Of a stretch of 64,000 nucleotides of DNA, positions 1 to 11,009 are shown one piece after another. Location of the stretch: the NCBI GenBank assembly GCA_025642065.1, contig JAODUP010001130.1, positions 1-64,000 on the forward strand, read 5' to 3'. Made by a program: the position numbers and the translations under genes. The notes under the pieces were generated by a model. The model did not search any database and had not been told where the DNA came from. It was given only the letters and a program-made list of their open reading frames with translations. The stretch's first letter is position 1, and every line of letters starts with the position of its first letter. This DNA comes from Paralvinella palmiformis (Eukaryota; Annelida; Polychaeta; Terebellida; Alvinellidae).

Positions 1-88
1 GCTAAATCGGTAGAGCATGGGACTCTTACTGTTAGTTATTAGGACTGGAGTAATCCCAGGGTCGTGGGTTCGAGCCCCACATTGGGCG
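1..88 (+). tRNA. tRNA-Lys(CTT), 5' end cut by the window, copy 1
   Basis: This is the same gene as the copies at 1010 and 2028 but lacks the first nine bases because the window starts inside it. The anticodon loop, the 24-nt intron, the T arm with B box GGTTCGAGCCCC and the discriminator G are intact. The D-arm start reads GCTAAATCGG instead of GCTCAGTCGG, which breaks a D-stem pair and changes the A box. This copy may therefore be weak or a pseudogene, or the end of the contig may be error-prone. A T4 Pol III terminator follows at about 92-95. Confidence 0.8.
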
Positions 89-1009
89 AATACTTTTCCC
101 CATATCAAACCATCAACCAAAATCAGGCCATGATATTTAAATGCTTATCATTTTCCAAATCAGCCATGCACTCTCTCATGACATTTATGCTTACCAACTT
201 TCTCTCCTCATTCATTAATAAACTGCATGCTTTTGTTAGCGAAGTTCTATTCATCAAGTTATTCCAACTGATATAATCATTTGCTCTTTACATAGGTTTC
301 ATTCAAATTCATTTTGACGAAAGAAATTTCAGATACCTTCCAATTGATAAATCGAGCTGTTTTCTAATAGCTTTAATTACAGACAATCTAATGTTTGATG
401 TGGCAAAAGGAAGCCATGTCCAAATAATTCAATTTGATATCATGGCCTACTTCTTCCAATGGCATAGCGATAAATATCTGACTTTCAACTTTGATAAAAT
501 GTCGAGATATATAATAGTTCAATTTGAGAATAAATATGTATTAAAATAACCAACACGTTAATTTGGGGTACAAGTGTTACTAAATTGTTTTCATCTCCAA
601 TCAAATTACTTCGTTCATAATTGATTTCATTTCCTGTTATTCTGATTCATGAATCGCATCGAAAAGAAGTCTGTCCTCATGATGACTTTCTATGATATTC
701 ACCAGCTCAGTTAATTATGACATAATTAAAAATAACAAAGAGGAAATCCATTCATCAATTGTGATATATGTCTGATATCTGTTCACATTTCAATAAAAGA
801 TTTCGACTAAGAGGTGTGGAAATAATAATATATTATTAATACTCTTATTGAATAGCATTTGCTTCTTAACACTCAATAGAATATCATTCAGAACAATCAT
901 AACTAAGGAATAATTCATATTAGATTAAAAATCTTGAAGAAGTAATTCAGGCAATAGATATATTTTGACAAGTTTATCTCAGAAAGGAACAGATCACTAT
1001 TCCCATAAT

Positions 1010-1106
1010 GCCCGGTTAGCTCAGTCGGTAGAGCATGGGACTCTTACTGTTAGTTATTAGGACTGGAGTAATCCCAGGGTCGTGGGTTCGAGCCCCACAT
1101 TGGGCG
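1010..1106 (+). tRNA. tRNA-Lys(CTT) with a 24-nt intron, copy 2
   Basis: The 97-bp gene is a 73-nt tRNA plus a 24-nt intron. The acceptor stem GCCCGGT pairs with ATTGGGC (two G-U pairs), and the D stem is GCTC/GAGC. The anticodon stem TGGGA/TCCCA carries a loop with anticodon CTT at 1043-1045, and the T stem is GTGGG/CCCAC. The intron (1047-1070) begins one base after the anticodon, the canonical eukaryotic position between tRNA bases 37 and 38. The internal Pol III promoter is visible as the A box (TAGCTCAGTCGG) and B box (GGTTCGAGCCCC). A T5 terminator lies at 1112-1116. The mature sequence matches the standard metazoan tRNA-Lys(CUU) closely. It decodes AAG. Confidence 0.93.
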
Positions 1107-2027
1107 AATACTTTTTCCCCATATCAAACCATCAACCAAAATCAGGCCATGATATTTAAATGCTTATCATTTTCCAAATCAGCCATGCACTCTCTCATGA
1201 CATTTATGCTTACCAACTTTCTCTCCTCATTCATTAATAAACTGCATGCTTTTGTTAGCGAAGTTCTATTCATCAAGTTATTCCAACTGATATAATCATT
1301 TGCTCTTTACATAGGTTTCATTCAAATTCATTTTGACGAAAGAAATTTCAGATACCTTCCAATTGATAAATCGAGCTGTTTTCTAATAGCTTTAATTACA
1401 GACAATCTAATGTTTGGTGTGGCAAAAGGAAGCCATGTCCAAATAATTCAATTTGATATCATGGCCTACTTCTTCCAATGGCATAGCGATAAATATCTGA
1501 CTTTCAACTTTGATAAAATGTCGAGATATATAATAGTTCAATTTGAGAATAAATATGTATTAAAATAACCAACACGTTAATTTGGGGTACAAGTGTTACT
1601 AAATTGTTTTCATCTCCAATCAAATTACTTCGTTCATAATTGATTTCATTTCCTGTTATTCTGATTCATGAATCGCATCGAAAAGAAGTCTGTCCTCATG
1701 ATGACTTTCTATGATATTCACCAGCTCAGTTAATTATGACATAATTAAAATAACAAAGAGGAAATCCATTCATCAATTGTGATATATGTCTGATATCTGT
1801 TCACATTTCAATAAAAGATTTCGACTAAGAGGTGTGGAAATAATAATATATTATTAATACTCTTATTGAATAGCATTTGCTTCTTAACGCTCAATAGAAT
1901 ATCATTCAGAACAATCATAACTAAGGAATAATTCATATTAGATTAAAAATCTTGAAGAAGTAATTCAGGCAATAGATATATTTTGACAAGTTTATCTCAG
2001 AAAGGAACAGATCACTATTCCCATAAT

Positions 2028-2124
2028 GCCCGGTTAGCTCAGTCGGTAGAGCATGGGACTCTTACTGTTAGTTATTAGGACTGGAGTAATCCCAGGGTCG
2101 TGGGTTCGAGCCCCACATTGGGCG
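2028..2124 (+). tRNA. tRNA-Lys(CTT) with a 24-nt intron, copy 3
   Basis: Identical in sequence to the copy at 1010-1106, including the 24-nt intron, the A and B boxes and the downstream T run. It is the last unit of the array before the repeat homology stops about 190 bp downstream. It should be transcribed by Pol III and spliced by the tRNA endonuclease and ligase route. Confidence 0.93.
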
Positions 2125-2312
2125 AATACTTTTTCCCCATATCAAACCATCAACCAAAATCAGGCCATGATATTTAAATGCTTATCATTTTCCAAATCAG
2201 CCATGCACTCTCTCATGACATTTATGCTTACCAACTTTCTCTCCTCATTCATTAATAAACTGCATGCTTTTGTTAGCGAAGTTCTATTCATCAAGTTATT
2301 CCAACTGATATT

Positions 2313-2994
2313 TTATGACTAAACATATTGTTTTGGGGCAGTTCATGTGATCTGATCACATCTGGAATTTAAAACATTTTGAAACGTTCTTTTTTTTTTG
2401 GTAATATAACAGTCAACGAACTGGATGGTGACGACAAATACTTTATATTAACAACTTGTTGGCTAATTGTAAGATATTTAAACCAAGGAATACCCAATAG
2501 ATTTATCTCGTTATAAAAACAACAAATAGCAAAACTTTACACCAACCACTGAATCAATTACACTAATATTAAAAATAGAACTTGTGTGTACATTATATTG
2601 ATTATACATTTACTTATAAAAGACAGTTAGCTTTAGTTACACGGACATGAACCTTAATAAATAAGTGTGGTAATATTGTAGTCTTTACTTGCTATTTTGT
2701 ATATACATAATATTTTTTTTTAATGTTTGGGTCATCTGCAGCATTTTCTAATATTTCCATGTTTAATCAAAGGTCAGTCTATTTGGGTATCACACCAATA
2801 TAACATATTATAATATTTATTCTAATTTATTTAGACCATACAATCATTAATCATTCATCTGTGTGTCAATGGGACTTTTTAACGGTAACTTAAATTATTA
2901 AAATTTCATGTGGTGTATGAATGTAGTGTATGCCCATTCACTGTAATTAGTCTTAGGCAGAAGGGATATTTAGACAACTTTATTTGTAATGAAG
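2313..2994. other. AT-rich non-coding stretch
   Basis: Unique AT-rich sequence between the tRNA array and the next transposon. I see no convincing exon, tRNA or long repeat. A T run near 2391-2399 and short poly-T tracts are the only notable features. Confidence 0.6.
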
Positions 2995-4185
2995 CAGGGT
3001 TATGGCGATTACAGGACCAAGGTAATCGATTAAGATTACTTGAGAATATCATGATTACAATTACGATTACATTCATAAAAAATCTATTACGATTACATTG
3101 TAATCATGATTATGGTCATGATTACAATGTATATAACACAAACATTAATGTGATTCTTCATCAGTATTTACTCAGTTACATATATAATGCCGATATAAAC
3201 ATGTTAGTGTTTACATTTTTACACTTTGATGGCATTGCATGTACGACTTTAATTTGTTTTAATATTTCTGAGATCAATATTCACCATAGAGCAAAGGAGT
3301 AAGGAATGCATTTGCCATGAATGCACAGGTATTTAAAGGGATAACTGAGATTAGTACAAACTGAGATTAGTGCAAACAATATCAATGGAATTGTTTGAAT
3401 ATATATTTAGTAAGGAAATGCATCATGTGTGACGTAACTATAGCCAGGTAAGGTCTATATAATAAATAGGATAATTAGAATACAGTCACCCCACCCCCTA
3501 AATCCAGCCCCTCTGTAACTTGACCCCCTTTGTAGCTTGACCACAATTATTATTTTGCTTTAAATTATAATTTTCTACTATAAATCAGCCACCTCCCAAC
3601 TACGTACTTCGACCTTTGATCTCCGTCTAATACCCACATGACTTAACCCGTATGTCGATCGGGGGCCAATTTAATTTGCTGCTTGTCATCTGACTGCTGA
3701 CCAATCAGGGTCATTTTGAGCTGTAGATAAAACGACGGTGTCACCAAGAAGCCACGCACGATTGCATGCTATGTGACTAACCCGGGCTTAACGATGTGAA
3801 AACAACACAAGTTAATCTCAAATGTCTGCTTAGATGACTTTTAATAGCGGCAACATCTGAAGCAGTATTTCAACGCATTTACTTTTCATGTTCATAAAAC
3901 AAATATACTGACAAATCATCATGTGTATAAATATGACAGCAGTCCGTCAATGGGTAAATCAGTTCTATTGTTATCTTTTGCCATAGATTCCAAACCATTA
4001 TCTCTGGCATGATGTAACATGGTAAATACTCAAACAACTTGTGTGATGGTGAAAGTAATTGCAATTATATTTACAATGTAATCGATTACGATTACATTGC
4101 ATCTGGAAATGGCTATAGAGATTACGATTACTTGAAAACATGTAATCAATTACAAACGATTGCGATTACCGATTACCCCAACCTT
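2995..4185. mobile_element. hAT-like non-autonomous element (about 1.2 kb) with GATTAC-rich inverted ends
   Basis: The left end starts CAGGGTTATGGCGATTAC. The right end, read on the minus strand, starts AAGGTTGGGGTAATCGG. Both ends continue inward as imperfect inverted copies rich in GTAATCGATTACGATTAC-type words (3020-3130 and 4060-4180). A CAGGG-like terminus is typical of hAT elements. The flanking octamers (ending ATGAAG on the left, ATTAAG on the right) resemble each other but are not a clean target duplication. No transposase frame is visible inside, so it is probably a MITE-like derivative. The superfamily is inferred. Confidence 0.55.
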
Positions 4186-4512
4186 CATTAAGATATCAAC
4201 ATGAAATAAAAAAATTAAGTGACCTCATAGAGCTTGACATGCAGAATATGCATAGGAGCCTGTGTGTTTGGTCATGACGTAAAAAGGGGGAAACTGACCT
4301 AATTTCAATGTTACCCCTTTAAAGGAAATCTGATGTAACCAGAGTTCTAAGGAAGATATCAACATAAAATTAAAAGGTAAATTATCCTTCCATAGTGCTT
4401 AACATATTTTCTTTGCATAAAACCCTATATGTTTGGTCCATGACCTATAAAAGGGGTCACTAACTTAAATTCGCTTTTAACCCCTTTAGAAATAAATCTG
4501 AGGTAACCAGAG
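4186..4512. repeat. Two-copy tandem repeat, unit about 160 bp
   Basis: The segments at about 4190-4343 and 4351-4510 are diverged copies of each other. Both start AAGATATCAACAT, continue through GTGTTTGGTC(C)ATGAC, a run of AAAAGGGG and TTACCCCTTTA, and end CTGA(T/G)GTAACCAGAG. The hAT-like element ends exactly where the first copy begins, so it seems to have inserted at the edge of this repeat. No coding capacity is visible. Confidence 0.75.
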
Positions 4513-5225
4513 ATTTAATTAATTTAACGATTAATTTTTTATTTAATTCAAGGACAATAAATCAATATTACAGCTACAGATTACCCCAGATAATGTAGGT
4601 GATAAACTCATCTGGTGTCATGTCATGTTGCAGGATTCTCCCTCATTTAATATATTTAATCCAAAACTTATTTATGGCACTGTGGTAATCCAAACTCTAT
4701 GCCTCCCACCAGGTTCTATTTCCATCCTCGATGCACTGCTGATCTCAATTACGATATATCATCAACTTCAACTGGATGATTAACCTCATTTAGCATGCAG
4801 AAGTGTTATTTCAGTTCTGCAACAGCTGATTTTGTGAAAATAATGTTTTATTCTTGTCCAAAGACACACTTCAAAAATTTTTGATGTTAATTAAGGCTTT
4901 CGATACAGTCACGGTCTTATTTTTTGAAAGCCCTCTAGTGTTTTCATTAATGTCATTCCTGAAGTTGTTGATGGGACAGCCTCAACTTTTCCTTCACTTC
5001 TACTTGCAGTCATAAGTTGCACACTTTTTCTGCACTTTCTGGAATCTTTCATTGTAGATGAAATACACCTCTTTTTCACATTTTCAAAAATAGTTGGTTT
5101 ATTTTTAAATATGTCCTTTCACCCTAAATGACATTGGATTGTATTTCTAGCATGTTAGATTGCTTGGTCGGCAGTTGCAATGTTTCTTTCGCCGCTGGTG
5201 TTCCTTTCATTTGTAAATTTGGCTT
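4513..5225. other. Non-coding stretch, no gene seen
   Basis: AT-rich sequence with no recognisable exon or RNA gene. It may be the decayed C-terminal part of the transposase-like relic that follows, because short minus-strand frames rich in K, R and S occur around 4920-5100, but I cannot support a call. Confidence 0.4.
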
Positions 5226-5551
5226 GCTCTTGTAGATTGTCATCCACCACTCAGAAGGAACCTCCTGGTAGCGGAGACGTCAGTTGGCATTCCACAACAA
5301 CAAGGCAGGCACTGCATAGGTCTTGTAGCAAATTTACTGCCTCATTGTTATGATCACTTGGCTCCAAGATACCCTTGAGTACTAAGTGATCTTTCTCAGA
5401 TATATCTTGGGAAAGTGGTATTGGATTATGTTTGATCAGTTAACTTGCACCGTGACCATGTATTTAACCTGACCTGAGCCTCTGCATAATTATTGTTCAT
5501 GTCAAGGATGTTGGGATTCGTTGATATCAGACACATCCAAAGATCAGTTAC
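5226..5551 (-). pseudogene. Decayed transposase-like open frame (C-terminal half)
   Basis: Read on the minus strand from 5551 the frame is open for 42 residues and contains LWMCLISTNPNIL followed by NNYAEAQVRL. After frame changes it continues with LVLKGILEPSDHNNEAV and LLQDLCSACLVVVECQL, then LPGGSF. The order and style (NxYxEAQ..L, then a helical stretch and LPxGxF) resemble large transposase-like proteins scattered through invertebrate genomes. The family name cannot be fixed without a search. Stops and shifts show it is dead. Confidence 0.4.
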
Positions 5552-5639
5552 CAGAAACCTAATGGTGATCTTTGGGTGAGGAGCGTGCTCTCAGTTCTCC
5601 TCATACATGATAATTGTGGTTGATCCGTTGAATTCTGGA

Positions 5640-7380
5640 AATTCCTACACTAGTGTATTACTATCATTGCGACACAGTTTGAAATTTGCATGAGTAGTAA
5701 GCGTTATCTAGATCGCAGAAACTTGGCTGGGTAGTTCCATCGATGCCCATGTATTGTCTGAGTTGGTGCCTCTTGGTTATGATATTCTGCACGTGGCAAG
5801 ACCAGATAAACGCGGCGGCGATGTGGCGGTTCTGTTCAGGGAGGGATTAGTCTTGAATATAATCCAATCCACTAAGGACGGTATATTTACACAATTTGAA
5901 CACATGGAATTGTCGGTGAAAGCTGGAAAGACCCAGATGAGATTGTGTATTATCTATCGTCCACCACCGCAGCATTGTAATAGGGGGTCCCTAGCATTAT
6001 GATATTTCTGTACCAGCTTTCATCGAGGACATCAATTAATCTGCCACCTTATTATGTACAAATGGCGCTGTAGATGACCTTGTGGAAGCATATAATTCGG
6101 GTGTTAAGTTTTTGATCAATAAACATGCCGCTTTGCAGAGGAAAACTATAACCGTGAGGCCAAATGCTCCCTGGTATACAGAAGAACTTCGAGAAGGAAA
6201 CCACAATTGTCGGAAAGCTGAACGACTGTGGCAGATCTCAGTGTGTCGCCATGGGAATGACGACATCAGAAGGTAAGTGCCTGAAGTTTGGTGTGCCATA
6301 AGGATTGGTACTTGGACCACGTAAGTACTATTGTATTCAAAACCAGTTGGTGTGATATGTAGCCAACATAATTTGTTCTATCACTGTTGTGCAGATGATA
6401 CCCAGGTTTATATGGCGATCATGCCCAAAACAACTTGGTCCGACGTTGCAAAGAAATTGGAAGCTTGCTTGGCTGATATCAGTACTTGGATGAATGCAAA
6501 CATGCTTATGTTAAACGAGGAAAAGACATAGCTCATTATCTTTAACCCAAAACATCAGGTTGGGATAAATGAGTAATTACGGCTTCAGGTAGGTAAGAAT
6601 ACTGTTTCTGTAACATCGTCAGTGAAGAACGTAAGAGTATCTTTTGATACCTCCCTGACCATGGAGAGACAAGTAAATGCAATATCCAAAGCCTGTTATT
6701 ACCAAATTCGTAATATTGGTCATATCAGGCGGTACATTACATTGGATGCTTGCAAAATATTGACACACGCCCTGATAATATCTCGGCTAGATTACGTCAA
6801 CGCTTTCCTGTATGGTCTTCCAAGCACACTGATGACACAGCTACAGAAAGTACAGAATTCTTCTGCCAGGTTAGTCACTCTCACTCATAAAGAGAACATA
6901 TAACACCAGTCTTGGCTTCCGGTTATATACAGATCGCAGTACCAGATTTTGGTGTACACTTTTAAGGCACTTCAAGGGACTGCCCCTCAGTACTTAGAGG
7001 AACTTGTCGTTCCGTATCAGCCAACAATGTCTCTACGGTCTGAGTCTGAACCATTCTTAGGCGTACCAACAACACGTGGAGTGACATACGGTAATGGATG
7101 TTTCAGAACGGCTTCTGCAACCCTATGAATAATCTTCCAGTAACCATCAGAAAGTGCAAGACACTTGGTACCTTCAAAAAGAAAAGAAAAACTAATCTTT
7201 TTGTTTCAGCTTTTCCTAGCTGAATATATTAGGTATTTGGCTGAAAAGAATTATGTATTTTTAAAGATGTAAATCTGTTACATCCATAGAATTATTTATT
7301 GTCAAGCGCCTTAGAGTAACCTTCTTACAGATTATATAGGGCGCTATATAAATTTCGTATATTATTATTATTATAATTAT
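5640..7380 (+). mobile_element. Degraded CR1/Jockey-type non-LTR retrotransposon (LINE)
   Basis: From 5712 the frame reads IAETWLGSSIDAHVL, then RPDKRGGDVAVLFREGL and IIYRPPP, which are endonuclease-domain signatures. At 6082-6230 comes the linker region with VRPNAPWYTEELREG and RKAERLW. Reverse-transcriptase pieces follow: a GVPQGS-like stretch near 6290, CADDTQVYMAI (active-site ADD) at about 6390, then LDYVNAFLYGLP and RLVTLTHKENI up to 6903. The 3' end has GGGCGCTATATAAAT and an ATT-type microsatellite tail at 7360-7380. Large parts of the endonuclease and RT are deleted and several stops interrupt it, so it is dead. Confidence 0.85.
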
Positions 7381-7565
7381 TACCACTTTTCTGATGATTT
7401 TTAGTGCTCTGGTTAAATATTTAGGAGATTTACTACACTATGTTGAATAACATTTCTTGGAGGGCACACAAATGAAAAAAAAACATCTTCCGTTTCATGT
7501 TTTAGAAATGATACTGCGGGCCACTGTTTAAGAAGTAAATGTGGAAACAATTACCCATAAATCTA

Positions 7566-7609
<44 letters not shown>

Positions 7610-8002
7610 TCCAGTTGAATGTTTATGTTGGTACTGCTTGTTTCATCTTCAGGAGGGTTACCAAGGTTTCGTCACGATTGAATTGAGTGTATCTAACTGT
7701 AGCTCTCGGGTATTTCACTCATCAAAATGGAGAAATTAAAATTTGGCCATCCCATCTAATGCATAAATAGCACACGATAACTGGTTAAATTTGCGTCCAA
7801 ATGTTTCTTGAAACTTTCTGTCCAGAGCAGAATTGCAACAATCTGTCGTGGTGTTGATTATCCTCAACCGGATAGTTTAATTGCTGCTGGATGTTTCGAC
7901 AATATACATTTCTACGGTAGCAATCAGACATGTTGTCAATTAAATTCCGGAATTGATGTTTCTTACAAAGCAATTAAATCCATATAATTAATTTTTCATT
8001 TT
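7381..8002. other. Non-coding stretch with a (TA)n microsatellite
   Basis: The only clear structure is a (TA)n run of about 42 bp at 7567-7608. The remaining AT-rich sequence gives no supportable exon on either strand. Confidence 0.6.
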
Positions 8003-8604
8003 TACAACGCTAACACTTACATGCGGTGTTACCAATATACTGGAACCAAAATGATCCAGAACTTTGGTCTCGATAGCGTGGGCGCCGCCCACAATACTGT
8101 GACACCACCAAATAGCATACCTGTAATCTATATAGCGATATTGCTATTTAGGAAGTAATCAATTTGATCATCTTACCGGGAATGCCAATCTGGAGCAAAA
8201 ACCTAGACCCCCCCCCCTCCTAAAATTGTGACTGCTATAGCCTGTCTCCAGACCTTACTGTTTAATAATTATTTGAGAGATTTTGTAAACTTACCATGTG
8301 TCATTGGTTTAGTACCCAACAGGGTTGTGAAAGTAAACACAGGATCTGACACCTGCTGGGCGGAACTAAGCAAAAACATTCGTATCCAGGCTCCTACTGG
8401 GCAATGGAATATAAACACACCTTTTATTATTATAAAATACACTTTTACATGGGGATGCACTCAAGACTATGATCCACTACTATCATCAAATATCTCTTTA
8501 GCTAAAAGCGCCTTGTTGTTAGGCTTTTGCAAATTTTTACCACTTTAACATTTACATGTGGTGTTACCAATATACTGGAACCAAACTGATCCAGAACTTT
8601 GATT

Positions 8605-8659
<55 letters not shown>

Positions 8660-8766
8660 ATGCACACTGACAATGGCACCCCACGTGAGCATTTAACCAA
8701 TTAAAATGGTCTGGACCACCATATAGCATTCCTGTAATCTATATAGAGATATTGCTATCTGGCATT
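8003..8766. repeat. Directly repeated segment pair around 8003-8157 and 8534-8766
   Basis: Both segments read GTGTTACCAATATACTGGAA, then TGATCCAGAACTTTG. Later both have AGCAT(A/T)CCTGTAATCTATATAG and GATATTGCTAT. The second copy has a (TA)n microsatellite of about 50 bp (8606-8655) in its centre, where the first copy has a short GC-richer stretch. The 380-bp spacer is unrelated. This is either a local duplication or two copies of a short interspersed element. No coding capacity is evident. Confidence 0.75.
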
Positions 8767-9159
8767 TATCCCCCGATAAATGTTTAGAACGGGCAAAGAA
8801 AAATTAAATCCACAAATTAATTTACCATTAAATTGTTTAATTGAGAAATGTTTCTTCTATGACAATCCTACTTGCAATATAAACTACTCGGGGTAGGTAT
8901 TCGCAGTACCTACTCATGGTAAAATGTATTAGGCAAAACAGTCGAAATAAAACGGAATTGGAATTGATAAATTTGATTTGGAACTGGCTTTAAGTATGAA
9001 AAGAGAGCTCTATAAGTCTAATATAATAATAATAATAATGTCTGGTAGCAATGCAATCGGTGATCGTTCTAGCATAGCAGTCTACTGTACCACCTCCATC
9101 TTGATACAACCAGAATAGAAAATTATCTTCTGAAGTTTCTAGCTCAGTTTATACCAAGA

Positions 9160-9720
9160 GATTCACCGATTTTGAAGTGTCATCATATTTGATGAAAATA
9201 TGTGTGTGCTTAGTCCGAGCACTGTCAACTTGCTGGCAAGATACAAACTTCATTTCCCTTGAAAGGTATTTTTGCGTGGTGTCATAACTTGGAAGGGACC
9301 ATCTATTTGTTTTCAACAACTAAATTCAGAGTCTTCCACACATTCTGCTGCGACATTCCCAGATCTTGCAGGTGGTAGCTTACCTCATAGATTGCTGGTG
9401 CATATGTCTTTCCATCTATTTAAGTCTGCACAGTTATAATTTGTTCTTTCTCTAGGGCTTCTCCACATTCTGTATAGCAAACTTCCTGTTTTATCTTCTT
9501 GGTGCCTTTAGACTTTTCAGGATGGTGAGAAGTCAAATGTGTCGCCAAATTCTTGTAAAGTACAATGAAAGCTTGCTTTAAAGCGCTGGGTCTAATTCTG
9601 CTTGGCAACCTTCAACTTCTTCAGGTTGCCTCGGAGTTGTTCATTCTGCTCGTTTAACTTCGTCTAGACATTGATTAGTCTTTACGAGTTTCGGTGTTTC
9701 CCTCGCCCATGTAAAATATT
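9160..9720 (-). pseudogene. Decayed transposase-like open frame (N-terminal half)
   Basis: On the minus strand a 62-codon open stretch (9420-9608) includes KKIKQEVCYTECGEALEKEQ. It runs after a stop into DGKTYAPAIYEVSYHLQDLG and MSQQNVWKTLNLVVENK. A DGKxYxP...VxY.LL.LGVS..NV..V pattern is what I would expect in the N-terminal half of the same kind of transposase-like protein seen at 5226-5551. The two relics are co-linear on the minus strand and could be parts of one element split by later insertions. Family assignment is uncertain. Confidence 0.35.
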
Positions 9721-9984
9721 GCTTGTTTCTAATTCTAGTGTGACTGTAAGACGCAATATTTTAAAAACATTTTAAAACGTGAGTGCGCCAGAATTATGTT
9801 GAATGATTGCATTGTCATTAGCTCACTGAACTATCTAATCCAAGCAAGATCGTATTTATGACAAGGACATCAAGGTGGATCCTGATTTTATACAACCCTG
9901 CCGCTATTCAAATGGACCAGTTGCCAATTAGCTAGTTTACCCAACTGTTAAGCGCAGCACCGTTTTCGAAATATCCTGGCAGGT

Positions 9985-10235
9985 TGGTCAACGAGAGACT
10001 TTGAAAACAAATTACAAATCCTACCATTTAGATCTAGTGCGGAATATATAGGCAGATATCTGCCTTTGTTCTCACCAGATTGGCTCCACCGATATGGAAA
10101 AACATGGGCATGAAAACCGGAGTTTTATGTAAAGTATATAGGCCTGTTAACATCAATAATATGCACTTAAAACGAAAAGGAAATACATTTTATATAAGCT
10201 TAAATATAATAACAGTTAAGCCTAATTTCCCGCTA
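9985..10235. repeat. Interspersed repeat, copy A (partner at 33500-33780)
   Basis: Shares with 33500-33780 the words TTTAGATCTAGT, ATAGGCAGATATCT, TCTCACCAGA, TGGAAA or close variants, then CCTGTTAACA(T/C)CAATAA and ATACATTTTATAT(A/T)AGCTTAAAT. Length and boundaries are approximate. No protein is visible. Confidence 0.65.
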
Positions 10236-10384
10236 AAAAGCCCCGCATTAACAGCTATTTTAAATGTGTTCCTTATACTTACCGATGAAAAGATATCCCG
10301 TTTGTATTACTTCCACGCCCACGGTTTATACAACCATCGACACAATAATAATTCACCACATTTATAACCTAATTTTGCAGTCTG

Positions 10385-10835
10385 CGTTCCGATTTCCACG
10401 ACAGGAAGTTGGGACCTGTTTGCCATCAAATGGTGGCCTGTTCGGTCTAGTTTTCTTTTAGGTCAATGCATTAACTGTTATTATATTTAGCCTGTACGAC
10501 AACCCCCGACCTATCTCTGGCGTTTGATCCCAATTAAACTAGATCTACGGACTTGAATAAAACGACTTTTACATATTTCATGGCATATAATAGTAGAGGA
10601 ATAATACAGATTGTCTGCAACACAAAATGATAATGCACACATCACAATAAATGTCCGTATTCGTCGGTTCAAACCTCGAAGCGCAGCCACTTCGACGCTG
10701 CTTTTTCCCTTGCCGGAAGTCAGAGATGTTTGGTCATGGCGGCCAATTCAAACGCTACTGCCTGCTCGGTCTAGTTTTAATTTAGGTCAATGGGTCAATG
10801 ATTACAACCAAAGTAACCGGAATTAAAATCAGACG
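10385..10835. repeat. Two diverged copies of a short repeat ending CGGTCTAGTTTT
   Basis: The stretches at about 10385-10470 and 10690-10800 both contain a GGAAGT word followed by CTCGGTCTAGTTTT or TTCGGTCTAGTTTT and then TTTAGGTCAATG. A further TTCGGTCTAGTTTTTTC occurs near 36452 inside NSFL1C intron 4. I infer a short interspersed repeat. No exon was found here. Confidence 0.45.
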
Positions 10836-11009
10836 CATGCGCAGAATGAGGGTCGTACATTTAGACTACGGGTCTAAACATACGGCTGACATACGCGTAG
10901 CCACTACCAAAATATAATTTTTGTTCAGTGGCTATCAAAATGCACATGATCACAAACAGTATACTTATTATTACCAAAGGAAACATGGGGGTAGCCACAA
11001 TGGGGAACC

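Larger units (their letters stand above)
1..2312 (+). repeat. Tandem array of 1018-bp units each carrying a tRNA-Lys gene
   Basis: Two full periods and part of a third are visible. The tRNA 3' ends lie at 88, 1106 and 2124, exactly 1018 bp apart. The roughly 920-bp spacers are almost identical and differ by a few substitutions (for example near 1417) and by one-base length changes in A and T runs. The third unit loses homology after about 2312, which is the array edge. The other edge is outside the window. The near identity implies recent duplication or homogenisation by unequal crossing-over. The spacer has no convincing coding capacity; the open frames across it are by-products of the repeat. 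Confidence 0.95.

Noticed and set aside
1035..2322. Repeated 70-89-codon open frames starting in the tRNA intron
   Set aside because: They are identical because the DNA is a tandem repeat, begin inside a tRNA gene and have no homology or splice signals.
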